From positions 1 through 64,000 of the forward strand of contig JAHJYA010000122.1 of NCBI GenBank assembly GCA_018826895.1: a stretch of 64,000 nucleotides of DNA. Direction: 5' to 3'. The DNA is from Gammaproteobacteria bacterium. Its GTDB lineage: Bacteria > Pseudomonadota > Gammaproteobacteria > Pseudomonadales > Pseudomonadaceae. The position numbers were made by a program, and so were the translations under genes. The notes beneath the pieces are model-generated. The model was not told where the DNA came from. It did no database searches and saw only the letters and a program-made list of their open reading frames with translations. Shown here piece by piece: positions 25,801 through 32,916 of this stretch (position 1 is the stretch's first letter; the number at the start of each line of letters is the position of its first letter).

Positions 25801-28341
25801 ATGGAACTCAGCAGCCTGATCGGCCGGCTGAACGCCGAAAGCCGCCGCGCCCTGGAGCGTGCTGCTCAGCGCTGCCTGCAACGTACCCATCACTATGTGG
25901 AGATTGAGCATCTGCTGCTGGAGCTGCTGGATATAGAAGGCGGCGACCTGGCCTTTCTGTTGCCACGTTTTGGCCTGGAGCGCGACGCCGTGGCCTCGGA
26001 GATCAACCAGGCGCTGGAGCTGTTCAAGGCCGGTAACACCCGTACGCCGGCGCTGTCTGCACAAACCATCGGCTTGTTTGAAGACGCCGTGGTCCAGGCC
26101 AGTGTCTCCGGGCAGGCCAGCATCCGCTCAGGATTGCTGTTGCTGGCCCTGCTCGAGCGCGACGAACGCCGCAGCTTGCTGCTCAACAGCGCCTCATCGC
26201 TGCTGCGCATTCCCCGGGATGCCCTGCGCGAAAATCTCCAGGACTGGACGCAAAGCTCTCGCGAACAGGTCGCCAGTGCCACGCCAGCCAACAAAGGCAA
26301 GGCCGCCACCCAGGAGTCAGTGCTCGACCAATACACTCAGGACCTCACCGCCGACGCTCGCGCCGGGCGCATCGACCCCATCGTCGGACGCGACAGCGAA
26401 ATCCGCCAGAGCATCGACATCCTCCTGCGCCGCCGGCAGAACAACCCGATTCTGGTCGGCGCCCCGGGCGTCGGCAAGACTGCGGTGGTCGAAGGCCTGG
26501 CCCTGCGTATCGCCGCCGGCGATGTGCCGCCACCACTGCAGAACGTTATCCTGCGCGTGCTCGACCTCGGCTTGCTGCAGGCTGGCGCCGGGGTCAAGGG
26601 CGAGTTCGAGCAACGCCTCAAGGGCGTGATCGATGCGGTGCGCAGCAGCGAACAGCCGATCATTCTGTTTATCGACGAGGCCCATACCCTGATCGGCGCC
26701 GGTGGCAGCGAGGGCGGCAGCGACGCGGCCAACCTGCTCAAGCCAGCCCTGGCCCGTGGCGAGCTGCGCACCCTGGCCGCCACCACCTGGCTGGAATACA
26801 AAAAGTATTTCGAGAAGGACCCAGCCCTGGCCCGGCGCTTCCAGTTGGTGCAGGTGGAGGAGCCCGACGAAACCACCGCCGTGGAAATGCTCCGTGGCGT
26901 TGCCAGCAAACTGGAACAGCACCACGGCGTGCAGGTGCTGGATGCCGCCATCCTCGACGCGGTGAAACTCTCCCACCGTTACATCTCCGGCCGACAACTG
27001 CCGGATAAAGCCATCAGCGTACTGGACACCGCATGCGCCCGCGTCGCCCTCGGCCAACACGACGTACCGCCGCCCCTGGAGAGCCTGCGCCACCGCGAAG
27101 TGGCGGTTGCCGAAGAGCTGCTGCGCCTGCGTCGGGAGCAGGCCACCGGCCTGGAGCACAGCGTCCGCATCACCGCGCTGGAGCAAGAGTCCGCCGCCAA
27201 CCTCGTGACCATCCGCGCACTGCAACGCCGCTGGGGCGAAGAGCGCGAAGCGGTGCGCGAACTCTTGCAGACCCGTCGCCAGTTACTGGCCCTGTGCGAA
27301 AGCGCCGACGCCGCCAAACCGGACGCCGAACTGGATGGCCGCATCGACCACCTGGCCGCCGAGCTGACCCGCCTGGAAGCCGGCCTGGAGGCCATCCGCG
27401 AAGACGACCCACTGGTGCCCGAACAGGTCGACTCGCGCATCGTCGCCGCAGTGATCGCCGGCTGGACCGGCATCCCCATCGGCAAGATGCTCGCCGACGA
27501 AGCCTACGCCGTGCGCACCCTCGGCCAACGCCTGGGCCAGCGGGTGATGGGGCAAAACAGCGCGATGGCCACCATCGCCCAGCGCATCCAGGCATACCGC
27601 GCCGGCCTTACCGACCCGGCCAAGCCGGTGGGTGTGTTCCTGCTGGTTGGCCCCACCGGCGTCGGCAAGACCGAGACCGCCTACTCCCTGGCCGACGCCC
27701 TCTATGGCGGCGAGCGCAACCTGATCAGTATCAACCTTTCTGAATACCAGGAAGCACACACCGTCAGCCAACTCAAAGGCGCCCCGCCCGGCTACGTTGG
27801 CTACGGCTCAGGCGGCGTGCTCACCGAAGCCGTGCGCCGCCGGCCCTACTCCGTGGTGCTGCTGGACGAAATCGAAAAAGCCCACCCCGACGTGCTCGAG
27901 GCCTTCTACAACGTCTTCGACAAAGGCGTGATGGAAGACGGCACCGGCCTGGTGGTGGACTTCAAAAACACCGTAATGCTCGCCACCAGCAATGTCGGCG
28001 CCGAACTTATCCTCGACACGCCCGCAGACCAACTCGGCAGCGACGCCTTCAATGAACGCCTGCGCAAGGTTCTGTTACAAGCCTTCCGCCCGGCTTTCCT
28101 AGCCCGTATGACCGTGGTGCCCTACCGCCCACTGGACGAAGCGACCCTAGAAGGGATTGTGTTGGCCAAGCTGGAAAAACTGCGGGAGCGATACAAGGCG
28201 GCAACTGGCAAACAGTTTGATTTCGACATGGCAATTGTTAAAGCCGTGCTCGCCAAGTGCAGCGCGGCGGGCGCGCGGGATATTGAGAACGTGCTGATGG
28301 CGCAGGTGACGGGGAAGTTGGCGGAGTGGGTGTTGGAATGA
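25801..28341 (+). CDS. tssH: type VI secretion AAA+ unfoldase TssH (ClpV)
   Basis: An 846-residue ClpB-like ATPase that disassembles contracted TssBC sheaths. The N-terminal Clp repeat domain (LERAAQRCLQRTHHYVEIEH) is followed by AAA1 with Walker A GAPGVGKT and Walker B IILFIDEAHTLIGAG, then a coiled-coil middle domain. AAA2 has Walker A GPTGVGKTE and SVVLLDEIEKAHPDV. The stop overlaps a 35-codon reading frame (ATGA). It is the last recognised structural gene of the plus-strand arm; the sequence after it changes in composition. Confidence 0.96.
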   Translation: MELSSLIGRLNAESRRALERAAQRCLQRTHHYVEIEHLLLELLDIEGGDLAFLLPRFGLERDAVASEINQALELFKAGNTRTPALSAQTIGLFEDAVVQASVSGQASIRSGLLLLALLERDERRSLLLNSASSLLRIPRDALRENLQDWTQSSREQVASATPANKGKAATQESVLDQYTQDLTADARAGRIDPIVGRDSEIRQSIDILLRRRQNNPILVGAPGVGKTAVVEGLALRIAAGDVPPPLQNVILRVLDLGLLQAGAGVKGEFEQRLKGVIDAVRSSEQPIILFIDEAHTLIGAGGSEGGSDAANLLKPALARGELRTLAATTWLEYKKYFEKDPALARRFQLVQVEEPDETTAVEMLRGVASKLEQHHGVQVLDAAILDAVKLSHRYISGRQLPDKAISVLDTACARVALGQHDVPPPLESLRHREVAVAEELLRLRREQATGLEHSVRITALEQESAANLVTIRALQRRWGEEREAVRELLQTRRQLLALCESADAAKPDAELDGRIDHLAAELTRLEAGLEAIREDDPLVPEQVDSRIVAAVIAGWTGIPIGKMLADEAYAVRTLGQRLGQRVMGQNSAMATIAQRIQAYRAGLTDPAKPVGVFLLVGPTGVGKTETAYSLADALYGGERNLISINLSEYQEAHTVSQLKGAPPGYVGYGSGGVLTEAVRRRPYSVVLLDEIEKAHPDVLEAFYNVFDKGVMEDGTGLVVDFKNTVMLATSNVGAELILDTPADQLGSDAFNERLRKVLLQAFRPAFLARMTVVPYRPLDEATLEGIVLAKLEKLRERYKAATGKQFDFDMAIVKAVLAKCSAAGARDIENVLMAQVTGKLAEWVLE

Positions 28342-28445
28342 AAGAGGACGGGCAACCCGATCGCTTCCATACAGCCACGGCTCCGCTCGAATACGGCAAC
28401 CGAAAGAGCCCGGCGACAGGTCGGACCTTCGCCCCGGCCCCATAA
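28338..28445 (+). CDS. possible 35-residue small ORF coupled to clpV
   Basis: An ATG overlaps the clpV stop (ATGA) and opens a frame starting MKEDGQPDRFHTATAPLEY and ending TFAPAP before TAA. A GGAG lies about 9 nt upstream inside clpV. It could be a short leader for the following accessory gene, or the end of a lost effector gene. I know no family for it, and codon support at this size is weak. Confidence 0.25.
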   Translation: MKEDGQPDRFHTATAPLEYGNRKSPATGRTFAPAP

Positions 28446-28468
28446 CAACAGTAAAGGAGTCGTCATTC

Positions 28469-28984
28469 GTGAAAGACACAATCATCACCTACATAGACAG
28501 CGACGGAAAACGCGCGGCAAAAAGCCTGTGGAACAAATACTCCAATATCGCCAGCCTGGTTCCCTTCGAAAACCTTAAGTGGATGGAAGACTTTGGCGGA
28601 ATATTGATCATCATTGGCCACGGAAGCACGATGGTTAAAATGGGAAGATACACTGGCCTGAACAACTCACTGGGTAGATGTGGCAGTTTGTTCATTGTGC
28701 TGGCAGCCTGCGAAGTTGGCGAGGTCCACCAAAATATCGGCGAATTGCAATCAATCGCTCAGGGCCTGGCTAATAGCCGCAAGGATTGCATTGTCTGGGG
28801 TACGACTAGAGATCTGCCGCAACACGCGGTGGCGGATGGAACCTGCTTCCACAAAAGCCCGATATTCAATTGGCTACAGCCAGCCAATGACAACTTTCCC
28901 GGGATGTGGAGACAATTCAGAAAGCAAGCCGAGCAAGACGAGGTCCTTTCCATGATATCGAATCTCAATCTTCATTTATTATAG
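28469..28984 (+). CDS. caspase/CHAT-like mini-protein, possible T6SS effector
   Basis: A 171-residue protein, no signal peptide, whose short core looks like a clan CD cysteine peptidase. A hydrophobic strand GILIIIGHGS puts His51 at the strand end, and a second strand SLFIVLAACEVG puts Cys81 about 30 residues later. That is the His-Gly/Ala-Cys-x-x-Gly geometry of caspases, CHAT proteases and gingipains. The rest (WGTTRDLPQHA, FPGMWRQFRKQAEQDE) is not recognised. It starts at GTG with AAAGGAG about 10 nt upstream and sits after clpV at the start of an AT-richer island. The product may be a T6SS cargo or a degenerate domain. The assignment is an inference from two motifs. Confidence 0.5.
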   Translation: MKDTIITYIDSDGKRAAKSLWNKYSNIASLVPFENLKWMEDFGGILIIIGHGSTMVKMGRYTGLNNSLGRCGSLFIVLAACEVGEVHQNIGELQSIAQGLANSRKDCIVWGTTRDLPQHAVADGTCFHKSPIFNWLQPANDNFPGMWRQFRKQAEQDEVLSMISNLNLHLL

Positions 28985-29062
28985 AGCCTGCCCCCAGGCG
29001 CTATACAGGGTATCGATCGACACCAACCCGGATGGACACTGATCGGACAGGCAGGGATACAT

Positions 29063-29075
29063 CCTCCCAAGGAGG
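29063..29075 (+). promoter_or_regulatory. Shine-Dalgarno hairpin before the first deaminase gene
   Basis: The ribosome site is a near-perfect AAGGAGG, 6 nt before the ATG at 29081. Its GGAGG (29071-29075) can pair with CCTCC (29063-29067) across a 3-nt loop. A similar GGAG-ACC-CTCC pairing (30163-30173) covers the ribosome site of the second deaminase gene. Such pairing could restrain translation. Confidence 0.4.
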
Positions 29076-29080
29076 GAAAA

Positions 29081-29647
29081 ATGAAAATCGGGCGATTCCA
29101 ATCGGAAGAAGAGTTCTCTGTGGAAGTCATGAAGCAAGCGATCGGGCAAAGATTATCCGACAGACAAAAATCGGAAAAGGGACGACCTTCGGTTAATTTT
29201 CGAAAACAGTCGGATATGTGTCTGGCGTACAGCATCTCCGACGATCATTTTTATATCGGCTATAGTGCGATCTCAGGCGGTATCATCGGTGGGAAAGGGG
29301 CCAGAAAAAAAGTCTATGCCAACTTTGAGGATCCAGACCAACCCAACCGCCGGTTCCAACGCATCAGGAAATTTGTCGGTATCAGCAAACCACTGCAAGT
29401 GGGCGTACTGCACAGACCCATTATCAATTGCGCGGAAGCCTGTGCCCTGTCCATTGCAATAAGCTGGGAGCAGTCCGGTTTGAATCTGGTTTTTGTCACC
29501 TTCTATCCCGAAGCGGGCGATGGCGCTTCGGTCGGGTCCAAGGGTGAACCGGTACCCAAGCCTCCTTGCGAAAACTGCCAAACCTGGATGAAACAATCCT
29601 TTGGTTATTGGGGCGAGCAGGGGCTCGTCTTCAGAGACCCCGGATAA
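29081..29647 (+). CDS. deaminase-fold protein with CAE and PCxxC zinc motifs, probable T6SS toxin
   Basis: A 188-residue protein with the paired zinc motifs of the cytidine deaminase-like fold. One is Cys117-Ala-Glu119 in INCAEACALSIAISW; the other is Pro162-Cys163-x-x-Cys166 in KPPCENCQTWM. In between is a predicted strand LNLVFVTFYPEAG, giving the order of bacterial toxin deaminases. The CAE form (Cys instead of His as zinc ligand) is known in true cytidine deaminases. The N-terminal 100 residues are unrecognised and might be a trafficking domain. It lies between clpV and vgrG fragments, so secretion by this T6SS is likely but unproven. No immunity gene follows directly. Confidence 0.6.
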   Translation: MKIGRFQSEEEFSVEVMKQAIGQRLSDRQKSEKGRPSVNFRKQSDMCLAYSISDDHFYIGYSAISGGIIGGKGARKKVYANFEDPDQPNRRFQRIRKFVGISKPLQVGVLHRPIINCAEACALSIAISWEQSGLNLVFVTFYPEAGDGASVGSKGEPVPKPPCENCQTWMKQSFGYWGEQGLVFRDPG

Positions 29648-29653
29648 ATCTGC

Positions 29654-29761
29654 TCACTCAACGATAGCCAAGCGTTCGCCCACATCATTGAAACGGTAAC
29701 TGGCCAGGAGCAGCGATCCAGACTCTTTCAGGCCCGGAGTGCGTATTTCATGCCGCGAGAC
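29654..29761 (-). pseudogene. possible Rhs-type fragment on the minus strand
   Basis: On the minus strand a 35-codon open stretch ends in LLLASYRFNDVGERLAIVE and a stop. The YRFNDVGERLA piece resembles the YD/RHS repeat pattern (Y-R-Y-N-x-x-G-E-R) of Rhs proteins, which are frequent T6SS effectors. It has a stop just upstream and no start, so at most it is a relic. It overlaps the start of the vgrG fragment by a few bases. Confidence 0.3.
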
Positions 29762-30073
29762 TCAGCCCCCACCCCCTCCATCTCCCTGACCGCCGGAAAG
29801 CTCCTGCTACCTGATCCACAGGCGCTTTCCTCCACGGAGCGCCTGAATGGCCTTTGCCTATCGTCGGTCGCCTGTATCTGCAATTCGGCTACTGACTTGG
29901 CGGCGGCAATCTGCAGTTCTGCGACGATCAACCTGATCCACGACAGCTTGCAACGCCCCCTCGACGCCCTCATCGCCGAACTCCACCAACTCTCCGGAGA
30001 CGCCACCGCCGACCGCTACCAACTGATTCTGCGCCCCTGGCTCTGGTGGCTGACCCTGGCCAGCAACAACCGG
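29750..30073 (+). pseudogene. truncated vgrG 5' fragment
   Basis: The reading frame beginning MPRDSAPTPSISLTAGKLLL is a degraded copy of the start of the intact vgrG at 30900. The two align through RPLDALIAELHQLSGDATAD and YQLILRPWLWWLTLASNNR, and match closely at DNA level over the last 120 bases up to 30073. After CGG the match stops abruptly and a REP-like hairpin begins. About 90% of vgrG is missing. The leftover suggests a past duplication or replacement of the vgrG/effector module. Confidence 0.8.
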
Positions 30074-30087
30074 ACAGGAAAAGCAGG

Positions 30088-30148
30088 AAAAGGGGACAGA
30101 TTTATTTATTGGCATACTCGTCGATCAAAAATAAATCTTTCCCCTTTT
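30088..30148. repeat. REP-like inverted repeat at the vgrG break point
   Basis: AAAAGGGGACAGATTTATTT (30088-30107) is repeated inverted at 30129-30148 with one mismatch in 20, loop 21 nt. The GGGGACAGATTTATTT core is of the type I associate with repeats mobilised by REP-associated tyrosine transposases. None is present in the window. The element lies exactly where the vgrG fragment ends and the second deaminase region starts. Confidence 0.65.
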
Positions 30149-30175
30149 GTGTAGCAGAACTAGGAGACCCTCCGA

Positions 30176-30802
30176 ATGCCCTTCACAAGAGATCAACTAG
30201 ACACCATATCCAATCACATATTGAGCATAATGTTTAGAGGCACCTATGGGGGCGATGAATACATGAACAGTGCTTGTATCGCTGTAACTTCTGACGGCGA
30301 GAACATTTATGTTTCTGCGAATGACGTCTACAGTGACGCACGCTGGAGGGATGACATATTAAAGGCAACTCAAGAGATCACTAAGCACCCTGCAAAGCAA
30401 AGGCCATACATATGGCAAAAAAATAAATACCGGCTCAAGCTCTCACAAAAGCAAAAATTCTGGCACCAGTTCGATATAGCAGCATCAATCATCGCCAGCG
30501 CATATTCAATTCCATCATCAAGAATTTTATTCATACCAAACAGAAAAGGCGACCTTGACAGAACCTTTCACGCAGAAATGCAGTTGATTCGCTACCATGA
30601 GATATCGGAAACTCCGATGAGACCCAGATATATTGCTGTTTCAAAGCCCTGCTGTCAAAACTGCTCAAGAGTCCTGTTAAACTTAGGAATCGGATTTTTA
30701 TTAATGCACAATGAAAGCGAATCACGTGATTGGGTACCTCCAACTACCTATTTGGATCCGGAAAGCCAAGGGTTCCCTTTTCTTACCTTGAAGGAAGAGT
30801 AG
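30176..30802 (+). CDS. deaminase-fold protein with HAE and CxxC zinc motifs, probable T6SS toxin
   Basis: A 208-residue deaminase-like protein unrelated in detail to the one at 29081. The zinc/catalytic motif is His132-Ala-Glu134 (RTFHAEMQLIRYHE) and the partner is PCCQNC (158-163) in SKPCCQNCSRVLLNLG. The strands RPRYIAVSK and GIGFLLMHNE fit the fold. Its DNA is clearly richer in A and T than the flanking genes, a sign of recent transfer. The start has AGGAG 8-10 nt upstream, partly pairable with CTCC. It ends 97 nt before vgrG; no reading frame that could be its immunity gene lies between. The substrate (free nucleotide, RNA, DNA or other) cannot be told. Confidence 0.62.
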   Translation: MPFTRDQLDTISNHILSIMFRGTYGGDEYMNSACIAVTSDGENIYVSANDVYSDARWRDDILKATQEITKHPAKQRPYIWQKNKYRLKLSQKQKFWHQFDIAASIIASAYSIPSSRILFIPNRKGDLDRTFHAEMQLIRYHEISETPMRPRYIAVSKPCCQNCSRVLLNLGIGFLLMHNESESRDWVPPTTYLDPESQGFPFLTLKEE

Positions 30803-30899
30803 ATTTAAAAAAGATCAGAAAAAGGATAGCTATTGACCTGCTCATTTTTAGAATTACTTCTGAATCACATGTCCCCTATTCGAGCAGCCGAGAATTTTG

Positions 30900-32906
30900 A
30901 TGACCCACCCCACCGATGCTTCCATCAGCCTTTCTCTCATAGCACCGGCTCTGACGGACCTCTATCCGCAAAGTATTTCCGGGCAGGAGGCGCTGAACGA
31001 TCTCGCCCAACTGAATCTGCTGGGGTTCAACAATAACCAGCTTGCGTTGTCCGGTTCAGTGGCCACGCATATCACCGCCACCCTGCACAACGACGCCAAC
31101 CAGCGCCCCCTCGATGCGCTGGTCGCGGAGATCCGTCAGCTCCCTGCCGATGCAACCGCAGACCGCTACCAGGTGGTGCTGCGCCCCTGGCTCTGGTGGC
31201 TGACGCTGGCCAGCAACAACCGGGTGTTCCAGAACCTGTCCTCCAGCGACATCGTTACCACCATCTTCAAGGCCCATGGCTTTACCGATTTCAAGCTGTC
31301 GCTCTCCGGCAGCTACGAGCCGCGCGAGTATTGCGTGCAATATGGGGAGACGGATTTCGCCTTCGTTTCGCGGCTGCTTGAGGAGGAAGGCATCTTCTGG
31401 TTCTTCACCCACGAAGACGGCAAGCACACGCTGGTGCTGGGCGACAGCAGTGATGCCTTCGTGCAGATCCCTAACGGGCCGAAGGTGCCCTACCTGGGCC
31501 AGGGCATCGGCGTGCGCGAGCTGCATGGCATCCGCTCGGCGCAGTACAGCGTGCAGGCGGTGAGCGGGGTCTACAGCGCCACGGACTATGCCTTCACCAC
31601 CCCCACCACCTCGCTCTACAGCCAAGCCGAGGCGGTGGCCGGGCCGCTGTCGATGTACGAGCACCCGGGCGGCTACATCGCCAATGCACGCGGCGATGCG
31701 TTGACCAAGCAGCGCGTGGACGGGCTGCGCAGCCAGGAGAAGCGCCTAATTGGCGAGAGTGACTGTCGCTGGCTGGTGCCCGGCCACTGGTTCACCCTCA
31801 CCGGGCATGACGACACCAGCCTGAATATCGACTGGGTGCTAACCTCGGTCACCCATGACGCCAGCCACGAGCATTACCGCAACCGCTTCGAGGCCATCCC
31901 CAAGGCCAGCGCCTACCGCCCGCCACGGGTCACGCCCAAGCCGCGCATGCACACCCAGACCGCCCTAGTGGTCGGCAAAGCCGGCGAAGAGATCTGGACC
32001 GACCAGTACGGTCGCATCAAGGTCCAGTTCCCCTGGGACCGTGATGGCAAGAACGACGAAACCTCGTCCTGCTGGGTGCGCGTGGTACTGCCCTGGAGCG
32101 GCAAGGGCTTTGGCATGCAGTTCATCCCGCGCATTGGCCAGGAGGTGATCGTCACCTTTATCGACGGCGACCCGGACCGCCCACTGGTTACCGGCTGCGT
32201 CTACAACGGTGACAACGCCCTGCCCTATGCGCTACCGGCCAACCAGACCCAATCCGGCATCAAGACCAACTCCAGCAAGGGCGGCGGCGGCTTTAACGAG
32301 CTACGCTTCGAGGACAAGAAGGACGCCGAGGAGCTGTTCCTGCAGGCGCAAAAGGACATGAAGGTCAACGTGCTCAACGACAGCACCGCCACCATCGGCC
32401 ACGACGAAACCCTCACGGTGCAGAACGCGCGCACCCGCACAGTGAAGGAAGGCGACGAGACCATCACCCTGGAGAAAGGCAAACGCACGGTGGCCATCCA
32501 GACCGGCAGCGACACTCTGGATGTCAAAGACAGCCGCACAGTAAAGGTTGGCGCCGACCAGACTCACAGCACCGGCGGCAACTACACTCACAAGGTCAGC
32601 GGCAACTATGAGCTGACCGTGGACGGCAACCTGACCATCAAGGTGACCGGCACCCTCACCCTGCAGAGTGGCGGAAATTTCACTGCCAAGAGCGACCAGA
32701 ACCTCACCACCCAGGCAGGCATGGCGCTCACCGACAAGGCCGGCACCGCGCTCACCAACCAGGCCGGCACGTCCCTGGACAACAAGGCCGGCACCACCCT
32801 GACCAACGATGCTGGCATCAGCCTGACCAACAAGGCGGCGGCCGAACAGACCGTGGATGGCGGTGGCATGCTGACCCTCAAGGGCGGCCTGGTGAAAGTG
32901 AATTGA
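30900..32906 (+). CDS. vgrG: type VI secretion spike protein VgrG
   Basis: A 668-residue spike trimer subunit. The gp27-like part covers the first 350 residues (LTLASNNRVFQNLSSSDIVT, YGETDFAFVSRLLEEEGIFW). The OB/gp5 region has DQYGRIKVQFPWDRDGK and the signature SSCWVRVVLPWSGKGFGMQF. The C-terminal beta-helix ends in short repeats of the TNxAGTSLxNKAGT type, without an added enzymatic domain. ATG 30900 is used in preference to TTG 30897. Its first 60 codons are duplicated in the fragment at 29750. Followed 10 nt later by the MORN-repeat gene, so effectors probably ride non-covalently. Confidence 0.95.
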   Translation: MTHPTDASISLSLIAPALTDLYPQSISGQEALNDLAQLNLLGFNNNQLALSGSVATHITATLHNDANQRPLDALVAEIRQLPADATADRYQVVLRPWLWWLTLASNNRVFQNLSSSDIVTTIFKAHGFTDFKLSLSGSYEPREYCVQYGETDFAFVSRLLEEEGIFWFFTHEDGKHTLVLGDSSDAFVQIPNGPKVPYLGQGIGVRELHGIRSAQYSVQAVSGVYSATDYAFTTPTTSLYSQAEAVAGPLSMYEHPGGYIANARGDALTKQRVDGLRSQEKRLIGESDCRWLVPGHWFTLTGHDDTSLNIDWVLTSVTHDASHEHYRNRFEAIPKASAYRPPRVTPKPRMHTQTALVVGKAGEEIWTDQYGRIKVQFPWDRDGKNDETSSCWVRVVLPWSGKGFGMQFIPRIGQEVIVTFIDGDPDRPLVTGCVYNGDNALPYALPANQTQSGIKTNSSKGGGGFNELRFEDKKDAEELFLQAQKDMKVNVLNDSTATIGHDETLTVQNARTRTVKEGDETITLEKGKRTVAIQTGSDTLDVKDSRTVKVGADQTHSTGGNYTHKVSGNYELTVDGNLTIKVTGTLTLQSGGNFTAKSDQNLTTQAGMALTDKAGTALTNQAGTSLDNKAGTTLTNDAGISLTNKAAAEQTVDGGGMLTLKGGLVKVN

Positions 32907-32916
32907 GGCGCACGGC

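Noticed and set aside
26317-27225. 302-codon minus-strand open frame inside clpV
   Set aside because: The product has no motif and lies opposite the well conserved AAA1 domain; high GC content opens such frames.
32690-32870. Short tandem repeats that might suggest a CRISPR-like or satellite array
   Set aside because: They encode the repeated beta-helix tail of VgrG (TNxAGTxLxNKAGT), in frame and with no spacer structure.
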